From Plumapathes pennacea (Eukaryota; Cnidaria; Anthozoa; Antipatharia; Myriopathidae): DNA of 64,000 bases. The position numbers and the translations under genes were made by a program. Below, piece by piece: positions 1 through 13,208 of this stretch. The stretch covers positions 32,193,295-32,257,294 of the forward strand of contig OZ038463.1 of assembly GCA_964036295.1 (NCBI GenBank). The letters run 5' to 3'. The notes under the pieces were generated by a model. It saw only the letters and a program-made list of their open reading frames with translations. It did not search any database and was not told where the DNA came from. Numbering within the stretch: position 1 is the first letter of the stretch; every line of letters starts with the position of its first letter.

Positions 1-1000
1 TCATTAGCGGCTAAGCATAAATACAAGATTTTTTAAAGTTACAAACGAGTATGACTCCCTAAATCTAAAAAGTCATTCCCAGGCTTCAACGGGGATAGAA
101 GCTTCAATGATTCATGGGTAATATTCAAGATGGCCGAACGGTTTGGCTGATGGAGGAGAGAAAGGTGCTCGAGTTTCTGAGTTCGCTCTCTGCACGCGAG
201 TTTCTTGAAAAATCGGCTATGTTTGCAGCGAAAAACCACAGGAACTACAGCGTGCAGCCAGCATTTTGCTCAATAAAAGAGCTCTATGTGGCGATCAATT
301 TCCGATCGAGGACCATCAACATTGAGCTGTCACGGGAGCGAACTCACCAAAAGCATGGCATGTGGAGGAAATTACCGAACAGTATTATATTATGGCGGCT
401 GTTGGGGAAATTGTGTGTAAATCGCAAGAGTTACGTGCTGCTGTCTACGCGATAACTTCACTTCACACTCGTGGAAGGTAAGTCCACAAGCATTAATGCA
501 CAAATGTGGTCCGTATCAAGGACCGCAATAAAAATTACAGCACTCGCTTTTATAAAAAGGGGGAAAAAAAAAAAAAAAATCGAGAAAATTGTCCGTTCTC
601 CATACATTTCTTAGCCTGGAGATATTTTGTCTGACATTCTCAGTGCACATGCGGTTCCATGAGTGAGAATATATGGCTGGGTGGCAACTCATGCATTCTA
701 GCTCTGTAAGTCTTGCAGATTTGATCAGCTTGTTTCTCAAAAAGTATTTAACGGAAATTTTCAGTGATTATTTAGTCTAATTATTATCCTCATTTGATGC
801 ATGAAACTTATGAATTTATGCTAACAGAGGCAAACATCCGCCTATTACCTAGCTTCCATCACAGCTGTTATTAGTCTCGTTCCCTTTCTCACTCATGGGG
901 AGCAAGGAGGGACAAGACTAATAATGGTTGTGGGGGAGGCTACCTATTGACTTAATCTGACAAACCAACCAACTGGAAACATCGGCTTTTACATTGTTAT
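1..1000. other. Gene-poor left edge with one possible exon end
   Basis: I see no complete gene here. On the plus strand a reading frame runs from a stop near 328 to a good splice donor (GTAAGT at 478-483) and gives about 50 codons, so 325-477 could be the end of an exon. A T-rich/A-rich tract lies near 564-580. A small inverted repeat, with arms reading TTATTAGTCT and AGACTAATAA, lies at about 868-928. Nothing in the translated exon candidate matches a family I know. Confidence 0.3.
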
Positions 1001-1550
1001 ACCCTTTCACTCCCAAGATCAAACTGTACATTCTCTATGTATGAGTGATGCAGTGATAATAATTATCATCAGTTCAACTGCACTGCTCTGCCTGATTCAC
1101 CACAGCTCTGCTTTGCCTCCACAGTCAACATACATTTCACTACAAACACCACATCCAAGATCACTGCACCAACATCATCATTGCCTTCTGAAAAGAAACA
1201 GTTTTCCTTGCCAACGCTGCCATCGCCATCCAATCCTGCACCATCACCACCTGCATGGCACCTCAGCTTTGTCATTGGTCTTCTGTTATCCTTCTTTTGT
1301 TTTATCACTGTGTTATTATTTGGTTTATGCTCCGTGTTCATCGTCAGCAAGCACAGCTACCACGGCCTGGCCCAGCCATACAAGATTAATAGTAAGGTGA
1401 GGGAACCATACAATTATTAATAGTTCAATCAGTTTTTATCTGATCAAGGTATCAAAAGCCATGTTCTCCATTCTGTGTGTTATATGTCTGGTGAAAAACT
1501 GAAGGAGAAAATTAAAGTTGATCACTGATTCTTGGGAGTGAATAGGTTAA
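1001..1550. mobile_element. TTAA-type MITE, copy 1, split by an internal segment
   Basis: The left end reads ACCCTTTCACTCCCAAGATC and the right end reads CTTGGGAGTGAATAGG followed by TTAA, so the termini are inverted repeats of each other. The same termini occur at 13,877, 53,618 and 53,823, where members are about 200 bp. This copy is about 545 bp long because roughly 350 bp (about 1075-1400) lies between the two homologous halves. TTAA flanks are typical of piggyBac-type elements. No transposase is present, so it would be non-autonomous. Confidence 0.6.
1125..1396 (+). CDS. Possible transmembrane-protein exon (partial)
   Basis: A pyrimidine-rich tract ends in an AG acceptor at 1123-1124. 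An open frame then runs to a good donor (AAG then GTGAGG at 1397). It encodes a Ser/Thr/Pro-rich stalk of about 50 residues, then one strongly hydrophobic segment of about 28 residues (from HLSFVIGLLL to LFGLCSVFIV), then a short basic and tyrosine-containing tail. That is the layout of a juxtamembrane plus transmembrane exon of a single-pass receptor. I do not recognise the protein. It lies between the two halves of a TTAA-type MITE, so it could be a captured exon, a real exon near a transposon, or a chance open frame. Confidence 0.25.
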
Positions 1551-1586
1551 ACATATCCACATCAATTACTCAGCTTGACACACTAG

Positions 1587-1751
1587 CAGCGCTCGACATT
1601 AACGGTTGCCCGCTTACCCGGGGCAACCAAAACTTTTGGTTGGGCAGGTAAATTCTGGGCCGGGCAACTAGAAATTATGAAACTTTCTATTGCTTGAAGT
1701 CAATCGACAGTCTGAAGGGCAACCAACCTAAAACCTTAATGTCGAGCACTG
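1587..1751. mobile_element. Short inverted-repeat element (MITE)
   Basis: AGCGCTCGACATTAA at 1588-1602 is repeated inverted as TTAATGTCGAGCACT at 1736-1750. Inside it GGGCAACC motifs appear in both orientations. ACTAG occurs immediately outside both ends (1582-1586 and 1752-1756), which may be a 5-bp target duplication. No coding capacity. Confidence 0.55.
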
Positions 1752-1754
1752 ACT

Positions 1755-4700
1755 AGTATGCATTTTATCTCCCTATGCCAATGCACATCAAAACTATAGC
1801 TCTGTTAGGGACTAGCCTCAAAGTTTGACTGCTGTTTTCCTGAGTCCTGAGTTTAATCCAGGGTAGAGGCAAGAAAACTAGATTCCTTTCTCTTATGAGA
1901 AAGTTTATTCTGATCTAGTTTTTTTTTTCTCAAAATCAGAACAGGCTGTCAGTGGGGCTGCCAAATTCCCTACAGAGTGTCTCATACATAGGTGAGAGTT
2001 TATAGTTTGATCAGTTCAGTTGCTAACATTTGTCAAGTAGTCAATATGCTGTCATATACTGACACATTAATTAAAGTGAAAAATGTTTGTGTGAAAAACT
2101 GTCAATCAATTTAGTCAACTAAGAGCTTTCTGAAAGTTACGAAGTAAACATCTTTCATGAACTTTGTCGATACGAACATTGTCAGTGGTGCGAACATTGT
2201 CGGTACGAACACTGTCGGAACATTTTCGTTCCAACTGAAGTTTTTCTGGGTTTCCTTTGCAACACCACTTATTAACGTGCACACATCATGTGACTAGTAA
2301 GTTAATTGTATACTTTAGTTTCAAGCTTACAGCTATCCGATTAAATTATTAACTTCAACTGTCTGAGTATGGCAAATCTTGGTGCAGCGAGTTCCAACCA
2401 GGCTTTGGGGACGGGAGATGAAAGAGCCTGGGAACGAGGTTGAGCAGGTTCCTGATTCAACTTTGGATTATCGTTGTAGTGCATACAAGCACACATACAC
2501 CCACGTGGAGTTTAGTTACACTCTGGAGTTCCAGAATTATTACGTCATTCTCGACCGTGAGATCCGAACCAAATCGGACATAAGTCGGGTAAAATCCTTG
2601 ATTAAATATTCCGAGATTACGCTGTCTGTCTTGTAAGCCTCTACCGTAGAAAGGAACAATGGCTGTGTTTGCACGAGCAATTTTCCTGTTGCCTAGTTAG
2701 TATCTCAGCTACTTCATTCAACTGGCGATCAGCTACAGCCAGTATAAGGGAGGTCTCTTAAAAACACGGCTAAATCTCTCAGTGTTTCAATTTTGCGGAC
2801 GGTTACTTTTTTTTTTTTCAAACACGCAAACCAATCAACACTTAGCACGCACGCCCACACAAAATTACACACACGAACACGGACCACACGCGACTTTCGC
2901 GAGCCATCGTGCAAAAAAATTTGCAAATTATTGGAGGGTTCGTGAAAATTGGGATCAGGTGGAAAAACAATTATTCCAAATAAAGCTTTGCTTTCTTTGT
3001 AAATTTCCTCACTTTTCGTTTAATTAGCGCAAATGTGTAATGGTCAGATTACGAGATAATGAACTCCATTGAAGTGCTATCACCAAACACTTCTCCAACC
3101 ATAATTGATGTTATCGGCTCCCACCCACTTTAATCTACGCGAATCAGCAGGCAGTCTTCACACGCCGATGCGCCTGGAAAGATAACTTAGGTAAACAACG
3201 TTGAAGACGAAGGACAACAAAGCCTAACATAACATAACAAAAGCATATTAAGTTAGAGTCCCTGTGCGTTCGATGCGATTGAAGACAACCCGCCAAAGAA
3301 GTGATTATTTCAGAAAGGCTATAACCATACGAAGAAGAAAACAAAAAGCCGGAAAGGTATGTGTATGTGTTTGAAGTTGATGGTGCACATTTGTACATCT
3401 TAGCTCGACTTTAGCGCTTGGCTCCCATTTTGATTCGTGAGCCGCTCGCTGAACCGTGAATAGCGCAAGTGCGATGTTTGACTGCGCGTTTTGTTCAAGA
3501 CGATTGGATTGGACAGTCCCGACAGCTTTGTATGCACAGTAGAGCAGCGCAGTTTCAGAAGCGTATTAAATGCAGACCGTTCAAGCATCGAGATGGCTCG
3601 TGCAGGTGAAGACCAAACTAAACTGCAAGTTTCCTAAAATCACATAACATGTGGTATATGGACTAAATACATGTGCAGAAGGCAGATTTCTGTGATATTC
3701 TAACTTTGGAATTCGTAGGTTCAGTTCATCTGTCTCAGTCGAGCAAAAGATCAAAGAACCCGCCTAATTTAGTTTCCTTGCAAAGACGTCTTTGTTGCGG
3801 GGCAACAGGCTTTAACTGTAAACCCACCCTAGTGGGAAGCATCCACTGTTGTGTAAGCGGCGCATCGAGTATTTTTGGGCAGTAACAGCTAAAGAACTAC
3901 AGCTGACAGAGACAAAGCTAAGTCTGTGTGGAAAGTCTTGCAGCCGAACAAACAACGATCCTAAACAGCTTCCTTATCGCCCTGCACCTTGCTCCTTCAA
4001 ACAATGTACATCAGATACACGACTGGTTGTAGAGAAACCGAAATATTCCTGTAACTTTACATATTTATTCGACCAAAAGTGCATTTTAAGTCATGTTTTC
4101 CGTGCTGCCAAGCGAAAATCGAGTAAATAATAGATGACAGCCGGCGACATCCAACTGCGCTTCTTAGCAGGAGGGCAGCCATTTTAGTTTCTCTGCAAGT
4201 TCTCTAAATTAGCTTCTCCATCGGCTCTTGATGATTTGACGAACTGTATATCACAAAGGCTTCAAATGACGGCCGGCTCAAACCCCTGCGAGTTTTATTC
4301 CACACACAGTATAGTTTTGAATATACTCTTGGCCTTTCACTGTCATAGACGCACCATCATTTCGACGTCCCATCATTTCGACGCACCATCATTTCGACGC
4401 ACCATCATTTCGACTTAGAGACTGGTATTCAACTCCCATCTATCAAACTGAAATTGTCTGTAGGCCCTCAAACATAAAAATACCAGTTTTCCGTGAATGT
4501 TGTATTGTATGTTTAAGATTAATTTGACCCGAGAAAAACGACCCGGAAAAGATAAATATTCGTCCGTCAATCATATAGTGTAGTCATACGCGAAGTGAAT
4601 GATCACGGCGTTGCAGCAGACCGAGTGGCTTATCTCACTGACCTGAAGTTAGTTCTTATTAATCTCAGCAAGTATGATGTCAAATTGTCACTGGATAGAG

Positions 4701-7600
4701 GCGAACTGTAGCTGGAAGCTCGTGTTGGGGGCACATGGCATAAAGCCCCAGTAGATACTACGTACCATATATATCATAACGACAAGACTTCTGGGAAGAC
4801 AGTATTCTGGGAAGTTAAATGTGTAATTGTATTTCGCTGGAATGGAAACACAAACACACCTCCGTCCAGGCTTTCTGCAACGTTATACATTCCTCACGAC
4901 AATGTAACCGCTGTGGTACATGTTTTAGAATACCATTTTTTTAACCGGATTTTCCGAAAGTACTCTAAATGCATCATTTTTCTTTACATTCTCTTGTATC
5001 TGAGGGCGCGTAAAAAGGGACTCCTTTCAAATCATCTGTGCATGTTATTGAACACTGAATTACTTATCCTGGCTATCAGTGTTTCGGCTTTAACGTATAT
5101 TTTCAGAGCCATCTGCCAGTCCTCAAAGAAAATAATTATGAATACCAGGGGGGGGGGCGCTTATTCGAGGCCCTTATTTCACATTTTGGCCAAAAGGAGT
5201 GGGGTTTATTTGAAGGGGGGAGGGGAGCGTTTATTTGAGGATTTACGGTATGTCAAGCGCTGCAGCTGAGATATTGACAACTACCGCCAACTAAACATCA
5301 GCCAAACACGGCGCATATTAGTTAATGTGGTGTCGCATTACACCTCTATTTGCTCAATGTGAAAAATATGTTTGCTTTTTAAATTTCTCGGCAATTAAAA
5401 ATAATAATGATAATGCTGAGACGTATGCAGAATAATAATAATAAAAAGGAAAACTTTAGGAAATTTAAATTTAAGAGAGGCCGGGCAAGGAAACTGTCGA
5501 AAACAACTTAGGACTGCTTTCCTTAACCATGGCCAGTAATTTCCATGCAGATCTATGAATTAGTTAATGTTAGTTGCAGAATATTAAAGTTTAGCTGGAT
5601 TTATACTCATATTTATTACACAGAAAAAAAAATAGAAAGAGACTCAAGCAATTGAGTTGCACTTCGCCCTTTTAGGTTGATAGCAGAATGTCATTTCTGG
5701 CATTACCTATTAAATATTAAACTGTTACTTGTATTTTCCTTTTTCCCTGTGGTTCAGTTATTGCTTTATTTTGCACTTTGCAAACTGTGTTAGTTCTGAG
5801 CCTGTTAGCATGCAGTTTCAAGACAAACTTCTCATTAGAAAATAATCTGGAGCCGATAAACTCGACACCTTCACACAGAGAGGGGCGGTGTCGATTACCT
5901 TTCAAGTGCCGATTTCTAAGGCGCGGCAGGAATTCATTCCAAAGTTTGTGGTCGATTGAATGTAACCGCAGATGTATTTGGACAATTAAAAATGGTAGAT
6001 TATTGCGATAAACCGATCTATATCAATCTGTGACCTGTCTGAGAATGGGAACTGATGCAAATTATTTTTTTGTGGCCAAGCTGAAGCATAGAAGTTATGT
6101 TTACGTTTTGTCGATTATAGAAGCTAACAAATTTATAGCAATCCTCAAAAGCAGTGAATTATCTGTGAAAATATTCAGTTGAGGCACGATCCCGGCTGGG
6201 TCGGTTTTTCTGGTGTTACCGGACCCTTAAAGTTGGCAAAGCGACCATCAGCTAACCCGCCTAAAAGTAAGTGTACTGTCTCGTCCTTCAACACTACTAT
6301 TTTATGTCTTCAATTGATATATACTGCTTTAAATATCTGTGAGCCGCAATTAACAAGGCTGTGATGGCTATCAGATTGCCAGAGCAACCTTTTTATAAGG
6401 TCAGGCACGGTGCCATCCCATCGATATTTTTTTTCATACCTCGTAGAAATTGATGTATCTATCGAAACAGTATGAAAGTGAGTTTCACTGCACTGTACTC
6501 TGATTGAAACCCTGGCTAGCACTCAGTTGCGTGATCAATCTTCGTTTTTCGAAATGAATATGAAAATATAAAGCGTATTAGGCCTTAATCGTCAATTAAG
6601 ATTTTATCGTATCCGTAGTGAACTGAAAGGCCCCCCATAGAAATGATAGATTAAAAACGGAAAGTCCGTATATACCAGAGATTGCTCCAAGGTGAATTGT
6701 ATAATCAGCTGATCGCATTCGGTGTACTCGGTAACACTTTTTGAGACAGTTTCGCCGTTCAGCCGACTGTCACTTCATATCTCCGGATTCGGATTAATGT
6801 CAATAGCCGAAAAACCTTTATCGAGGAATAAATCAGCAGTAAAAATTAATCAAGAGCTAGTCAGAATGTTTTGTTTTTTTATTTTTGCCCAATGGGCTAA
6901 TGGTTTTGGATAAAAGGATGACTGTCATTAGTCGCACTAAAAATAGGGATTAATTTCATCAAAATCACGTTTTAATGCTCAAATGAACCCACATCTTCTG
7001 AAAGAACCGGAAATTTTCTTTCTGTCTTTGGATTTCAAGGAAATGAGCGGTATTTTAAATTTTAGTGCAGACATTCGGTGCCGAGTTTGCAATTAGCTGG
7101 ACCGGCCCATCAGCGGAAGAAAACGCCTCGCTCTCCTAAACGATCAATTTGACTAATTGATGAACCTCATACTTTGCAATATCACCACACTTTCTCGTGA
7201 GCTCTAAGCCGTTTCTCCGCCCAGGTTTGTTTCCTTTGATGCGCTGTAATACTGAATACGCCCGAAAGGGAAGCGGTAAAATTACGCGCAACCTGGCCGA
7301 GCTGGAAATGGCGCCAAGTTTTCCGCCAATCGACGCGTTTTGCCGCGGGACTGTCGCATAAAAATTATCATCCACAGTAACGGCGATTTTTAGCACTTCA
7401 ATGGTGTTTGATTCAAATGTCGACCAAACTGTTTTTTCAAATCAAGTTCGATAGCTCTCTAACGAAGAAGTTAAGTCGTTTTTGTCAAATTAACATAATT
7501 ATATTCCCAGCGGCTTCAATTTCAGCAAAATTAGCCGGCCTTCCGCCGCGGAGGCTGGATGGCTAGCGAATAAATTATAACTGTCTCGTTCTTGTTTTCC
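1755..7600. other. Intergenic or intronic stretch without a clear gene
   Basis: No supported gene. Small tandem repeats are present: an 18-bp motif (ACGAACATTGTC-like) three times at 2168-2222, and a 16-bp motif (ACGCACCATCATTTCG) four times at 4349-4414. A G-run is at 5149-5156. Isolated splice-donor-like sites occur near 3357 and 3606. A Cys-containing open frame after a good acceptor at 5757 is listed separately. The rest is AT-rich sequence in which I recognise nothing. Confidence 0.4.
5758..6011 (+). CDS. Possible terminal exon of a small Cys-rich secreted protein (weak)
   Basis: A clean pyrimidine tract ends in CAG at 5755-5757. The frame that follows is open to a TAA at 6009-6011. It begins with a hydrophobic stretch (ALFCTLQTVLVLSLLACSF) and ends in a basic segment with four cysteines spaced C-x5-C-x17-C-x3-C. 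There is no ATG in the frame, so it could be coding only as a spliced exon. The length is within what chance gives in AT-rich DNA, and I know no family with this exact spacing. The function is unknown. Confidence 0.15.
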
Positions 7601-7739
7601 TGACAGAGGAGCGATCAGACCGTTAACTGATTGTGCCGAGTACCGCAAACTGACGCCTCAACCGCGAAGACCTGGAGAACAGTTAATCTCTAGTCAAGAA
7701 CACGCGAGCAGAAATTAAACTCTTCTTTTCGGCCGAACG
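7600..7739 (+). other. Possible 5' untranslated exon
   Basis: A GC-richer stretch after 7600 ends in a strong donor (AACG then GTAAGT at 7740). No frame is long enough to be coding. It could be the first exon of the GPCR gene at 20,230, joined through 11,733-11,786, but that link is only inferred from site quality and order. Confidence 0.2.
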
Positions 7740-7741
7740 GT

Positions 7742-7928
7742 AAGTTTGAATGAAAATTTTTGTATAAAGTAAACATAGCTCCCTCGAAACTGATCTATTA
7801 GAAATTGTTTGCACATTCACTGAATATTATTGAGCATCAGGGACATGTTCAGCCAGCAGATCGCAATCGTTGTTGTCTTGGTTGCAAGGGAATACAGCTG
7901 CCATGCTTGTGGCGGTATAAATCAATCC

Positions 7929-7973
<45 letters not shown>

Positions 7974-10900
7974 ACTAGCATTCGTCCATGCTAATGGCCA
8001 GTCTTATGTGTCAATCAAGGCGGTCAGTGTGTCCCGTGTCGACCGCCATTAAAATCAATTGCAAGCTGTGTCGAAAAACAATTCAAATATACTATTGAGT
8101 CTCAGCAGTATACTGAATGCACAAATGTCGTGGTCATGAGCTCGCTTCCGTCACTCAGTTCCATAAACTGCTGAGGTATGTTCCACTGAGTTACTACAAT
8201 GCGAACTCGGGAGAACAGCTTAATGTAACGAGTTCTTTGAGCCCAGAAACCTCCGTGCTTTGCAGACTGATGGTAAACAAATCGAGCCGCCTTGACAGAG
8301 ACAGTGTAGCTGATGATGAATGAACGAGCAGCGGAGAGGGGTCCAGCATGCTAACCTTGGAAAATTTTGATATCTACGTCCTTTTAAAATGTGTATTTTC
8401 CTTTCATTTTCACGGGTACTTTTGAGTGAATTTAATCCTAAAGCTCGCGTGCATGACAGGTCAAAACATTTTACATTAATGAGAAATCGTGCTTACGTAT
8501 TTTTTGTTCATCATAATAAAAGTTAATTGTCGGTCAGACAAGTGATAGTGTCACATCTGGGCAAATGGATCGAGTTACCGGCTTCTTCCTACATCCTTGC
8601 CGTTTATTATTGTTCCATCCATATAATGCTTCGCCTCAGGACATTGTCAACATATTTAAAAGTGCCCTCGGTACATTGAGTAATTTTGAAGCTATTTGCA
8701 AAATGCAAATAGATTCTATGTCGGCACCTTGGGCGATGGGCGAGCAGCCGTTCGGCCCATCTCAATAGGTCATTAAAATGTTCCCCCTCTAAGTGCCAAA
8801 AATTACTGAGAGGGGAGGGGCATGAAGTGTTATCCATAAGCCGCCGTGGTACAGGGCCTGTGAGAATAATGTACGTGCATAAAGACTTCAAATAAAGAGT
8901 TTACGTGCTCATGTTATAACATGGCGACAGAATGTCAGATGCCAAATATCCTCTCCAGGGAGGGGTATTTTAGAGGGCTCTCTAAAATATAATTGGCTCT
9001 CCAGCGGCTGTGAGTTTTGCCGATTCTTTCTATTTGAAAATTCTGCTCCGCCTTCAGCTCCCTTGCTGACATATCCAGTTATCCACGAATGCTGTGTGTT
9101 TCCGAAGTTCGCCTTATCGCACGGCGGCCATGTTGGAGTGACGTCATAGTTTGTAACACGAAAAACGTTCTGGGACGCAGAGCATGCACGAAAGTGAACT
9201 CAGTTGTGCCTCTTTATGTAAGCATGTCATGAAAATCATAAGAAAATCTCGTGACTTTCACGGTTGATAAAAGTGACAGCAACTTGGTAAAACACAATCG
9301 TGCGCAATCGCATTTATACCTTAAACGGTACGGTCACAAAATGCATATATTATACTCCCAATGATAAAGGTTTATTTTTAATTTTTTAATTTTTTTACCG
9401 TAATGGCGCAACATCGGAGATTGATCCTCAATAAATGAACGTTGTGCACTTTATGCCTCTCAATGGCGTTTCTGTTTGTTTACAGACAAAAATTCGTTCG
9501 GGAGTAGGACTGGGGCGAGGCAAAAGCTGGCACAGTATAAAAGATGCCCCCTCGGGTGGGGGGGGGGGGGGGGGGGGGGGGGAGGGGACTCCCACATAAA
9601 AATGACAGGGATGCTCGTCGGGAAAAGATCTCAGTTCAACAACGATGTATTAAAACTCGTTCGGCAGTAGAAATGTTCTTCAAGTTTTTCTGGCTGGTTT
9701 CACTTCGCTATTGTCTGTTGCGAGAGTTTGTTGCTGGGAGTGTTTTGGTAAATATGTACATTTCAGCTCCTGATTAAGAGGTTATCTAAAATTGGCTTTT
9801 ATCCAATAGTTGAGTGTCGTGTACTTGAAGCCGGCTTTGATCGACGGCATCGAATGATCGACGACATTGACAACATCGATATTTGTCAATGTTAGATAGA
9901 CGACATCGAATGTTTTTTTGTAAATCGTAATTACACTTTGTACTTTTTTATTTATTTACCAGTCACTGAGTAAACTATTCAATCTGTATGTATTGTTTCG
10001 GGTTCAATCCGGTTCTAATAGCTCATCAGGTCACTTAACATCTTTCCATGGCTACCTCTCAGAACAGGTCTCCTGCTAATGAACACTAAGCCTATCATAC
10101 GACGCCTCGGCGGGGTTTCACCCATCAAACTCGCGAACAGCTTCCTATTAAATATTCATTATCAAATGCGAAGGTGTCATCAAGTGTCGACCAAAATATT
10201 TCGGTGTTTATGTCAACAGAGATACATGAGTCAAATAGTCAAGTCGGATTGTTCTTTCGAAAACCTCGGATAATGTTTACGAAGAGCGTATAGGCGACTG
10301 GTGGAACAAGGAAAGAGGTTTGCGTATCTCTCTGTGTATCTAACAGACATTTATGACTACATATCTATCTTGGATATTATAACCAGCAGACCGTTATCTA
10401 GAAGCAGCTCAAACAGTTATTATACCTGGCATACGCGTTGGGGCTTTTATGGAAACAAACAGCTTTCGCAATTTTCAAACGAAGTCCTGCCTTAGAACAT
10501 TTCCGGCGCATTGCATACCCGAAACATTTTGTCCCCTGTGAATCCTGGCTTGAAGTATACAACTTGTCAGGCACCGATCTTTAATTCTTTCACACCAAGA
10601 TTTGTAACGTTTAAAAAACCCTTGATTTTTTACCCATTTTGTTTCCTATCCCGCGACCATGAGCGCGATAATCAATCATAAATCATTTAGATGACAGATT
10701 ATCAACTGTAAAGTACATTTTGCAGATCTCTAAAGTCGTCTTTTTGAAACCTGTGTTCTGTAGATCCTATTGCGTTCAGAACCATGTGTATCTGACACGT
10801 GCATTCATTTGGCAGCCAAGAAGTTGCTAAGCGTTGAAAATGGAAAATTAAATTTCGACTAATGTTTAATTCAGTATGGATAATCTCGGCCTGGCCAATT

Positions 10901-11732
10901 TACGACTGCCATTTTTCCCTGTCGGAGTGTGTATTTTTTGTGGTTTTGATTGATATCCATTTAAACGACCGAGAACTATTGTGTTGCCATCATAAAAGCG
11001 TATGAGCATTGAGATATCCGACTGTAATGAACAATTTGTAATAAATACGTTCTGGAGGTGAAATATGGCATTGGCTAGGGTACGAGCCAAAGTCGGCTTT
11101 ATTTTTTTCACATTCTGTTGAATTATTGAGCTGAAATGAAACACAAACTATCGCTGCCTCTTTTAATCGTCGTTGGAATGCACCTTTAATTAGTTTCCCT
11201 TCAGTGTGACACTTTCACGTGTGGATGTCAGAGCTTAACTTGACCCCACCACACAAGGGAATAAGATTATTGGATGGACAACTTTAATTTGGTTTTTAAA
11301 ATTCAACAACTTTGCAACTGGGTTGGCGGCGTCCAAATGTCGGTTAGTGTCGAGTGCCGATTGTTAGTAGTCATCGGAGAAAATTAAGGAGATTTTAAAA
11401 ATACCTCAGGTTATGCGACCTTTTCGCTTATCTCAAACTCGAACACATAGCAGCAATCAGTCAGTCACATCTGCAGGGAATTTCGATTAATAACCGTTTA
11501 ACATATTGCTATTGTGGCTTCAACTTACCCAGTCCATTAAAAAGGCGATAAATCTTGTTCGAGATCGGTTTTCTTGCAAAACAACTTCAGGAAACGCAAG
11601 CCAAACATTTCTTTAATACCCCGCATCTCTTGGCTGCAATGTATCTGGCATAGTTAATTTGTGTTTACTTTTTTATGACTTGAGGTTTATTGTACTGTTG
11701 CCAAACGTTTTTCATTAACGCGTCCTTTTTAG
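7742..11732. other. Non-coding stretch with homopolymer runs
   Basis: I find no supported gene. It contains a poly-T run of about 39 bases at 7932-7970. A G-run at about 9558-9582 is followed by a motif (GACTCCCACATAAAAATGAC then GCTCGTCGGGA) that resembles the G-run repeats at 32,328 and 41,298. TGACGTCA occurs near 9140. The reading frames here are short, and several have no ATG start. Confidence 0.4.
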
Positions 11733-11786
11733 GTCATCTTGGGAAAGTGACAGTGACGATCCCTGTAACATTTAAAAAACATTGAG
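11733..11786 (+). other. Possible internal untranslated exon
   Basis: Acceptor (CCTTTTTAG, AG at 11731-11732) and donor (GAG then GTAAGA at 11787) enclose 54 bases with no useful frame. Both splice sites are good. It may be a 5' untranslated exon of the downstream GPCR, whose coding exon is itself preceded by an acceptor at 20,090-20,091. Confidence 0.2.
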
Positions 11787-11852
11787 GTAAGACTTTGTTT
11801 GGTTTGTGGCATTTTTCATATTTTTAATTGCTGTTGTTTTATGATCAAATAT

Positions 11853-11993
11853 ACATTCAACTCTCTCTAAAGAGGACACCTCTCTAAAGCGGACACCTCT
11901 CTAAGCCAGACAGCATGCAGATTTGGTCTTTGCCAATTTCACTTGTTTCTCTGTAACTGAGCTCTCTCTCTAAGGCGGGCACCTTGAGCGGCT
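11853..11993. mobile_element. Fragment of a pogo-like MITE
   Basis: The repeated CTCTCTAAAG-CGGACACCTCTC pattern, followed by CAGCATGCAGATTTGGTC and TTTCTCTGTAACTGAGCTCTC, matches in reverse orientation the complete elements at 26,137-26,306 and 35,356-35,525. Those have TA flanks and CAGT-type ends, as in Tc1/mariner-pogo derived MITEs. This copy is older and its right end decays near 11,993. Confidence 0.6.
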
Positions 11994-13208
11994 TCATTCT
12001 GCTCGGTCACGCTGTGTGTGTTCCCAATTCTTTGGTTGTATGTGGAAATCTGCTCCCCGTTCAGCCCCTGGCTGTACTTGAACTTTGAGAGTATATATGT
12101 ACATAGAAGGAAAATAGAAGTAACTCCTCTCTTCCGAAGTCAATCTTGTACTGTACTTGGAAAAGAACAATTGAAATACACTGAAATATTTACAGGAAAC
12201 ATTTCAGCGATAACACAGGACGTTGTGTTAAATTTATTTGCCTGTAAATCTGACAGTATCAAGCCGAGATCTGAACGATATGCGCCACTACAGTTCTATG
12301 TTTCTTAATTTTCTGTCTTTTTCTGCTCTTTTTCGGCTTGTCTCATTTTTTTTCTTTTTGTTCGTAAATTGAAACGCCAGCTGATACCGTGGCTTTCAAT
12401 GCCAAAATCTTGTTGTGGATTTGTTGTGGATAATGTGCAATATCCAGTATCTCAAGTCAATATAAGTCCTGCTCTTATGATATACTGTCAAACGTGAACA
12501 ACACAATCAACAGGCGAGGCATTTTTTAGATATTTCCCAGTCTTTTCTGCCACAGTATCAAGTTTACTATGTAGTTTTGAATAAATACGTATGAATCACA
12601 TTTTAAAAATAACATAATTTAAATCTACATATAAGTTATCTAAAACCTCCGACTGCAATGCAAGTGATGCGTTAAAATACACCACCGAAAAAAAAAACCT
12701 GTTCGACTACCAGCTTCATGGGCTTAAATATTTCAGAAAACGATTTTGAAAAGGTTTGTTGAACAATCATTAAATTTTCACACGGGGACCACTTCACCGA
12801 TATTTGCATATTTTTGTCTTATTATGACAGCCTGAAGGTCGATACTTGCAGCGTTAGTAAGAAAATAAACCCGCGCCTATGAAACAATTAGCACTCTTCT
12901 TTCATTTTTGTTTCATTTAGTATTGTGTTACAAATGAGAATCTCTTCATCGCGTCTTTTAATAGTCTGCAATAAAAATAATTTCCTGTGAGTCATGCAGT
13001 TCATCTCAGCTCACCAGCATGAAATTTCAACCCATTTTTATTTGAAATAAAAATAAGACAGCGTAATTGAATTTCATGATGAACAACACTGATAATTAAT
13101 CAAATTTGAAGCATACATGTTTATCCTTTTAAAAATCCATAGCCCAGCTGTTTGTTATTTGACATTTCTCAGCACAAACCGATAAAGCTAATGAAATGAT
13201 GTACTGTA
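11994..13208. other. Non-coding AT-rich stretch
   Basis: I see no gene, RNA or convincing repeat in this interval. The open frames are short and have the base composition of the surrounding DNA. Confidence 0.4.

Noticed and set aside
3673-4130. Two overlapping Cys-containing frames
   Set aside because: No ATG for the second, no hydrophobic leader and no regular cysteine spacing. Chance frames are likely.
9990-10030. GGGTTCAATCC as a tRNA B-box
   Set aside because: No matching A-box, acceptor stem or cloverleaf could be traced around it. The GGTTCGATCC near 32,615 is inside a dispersed repeat.
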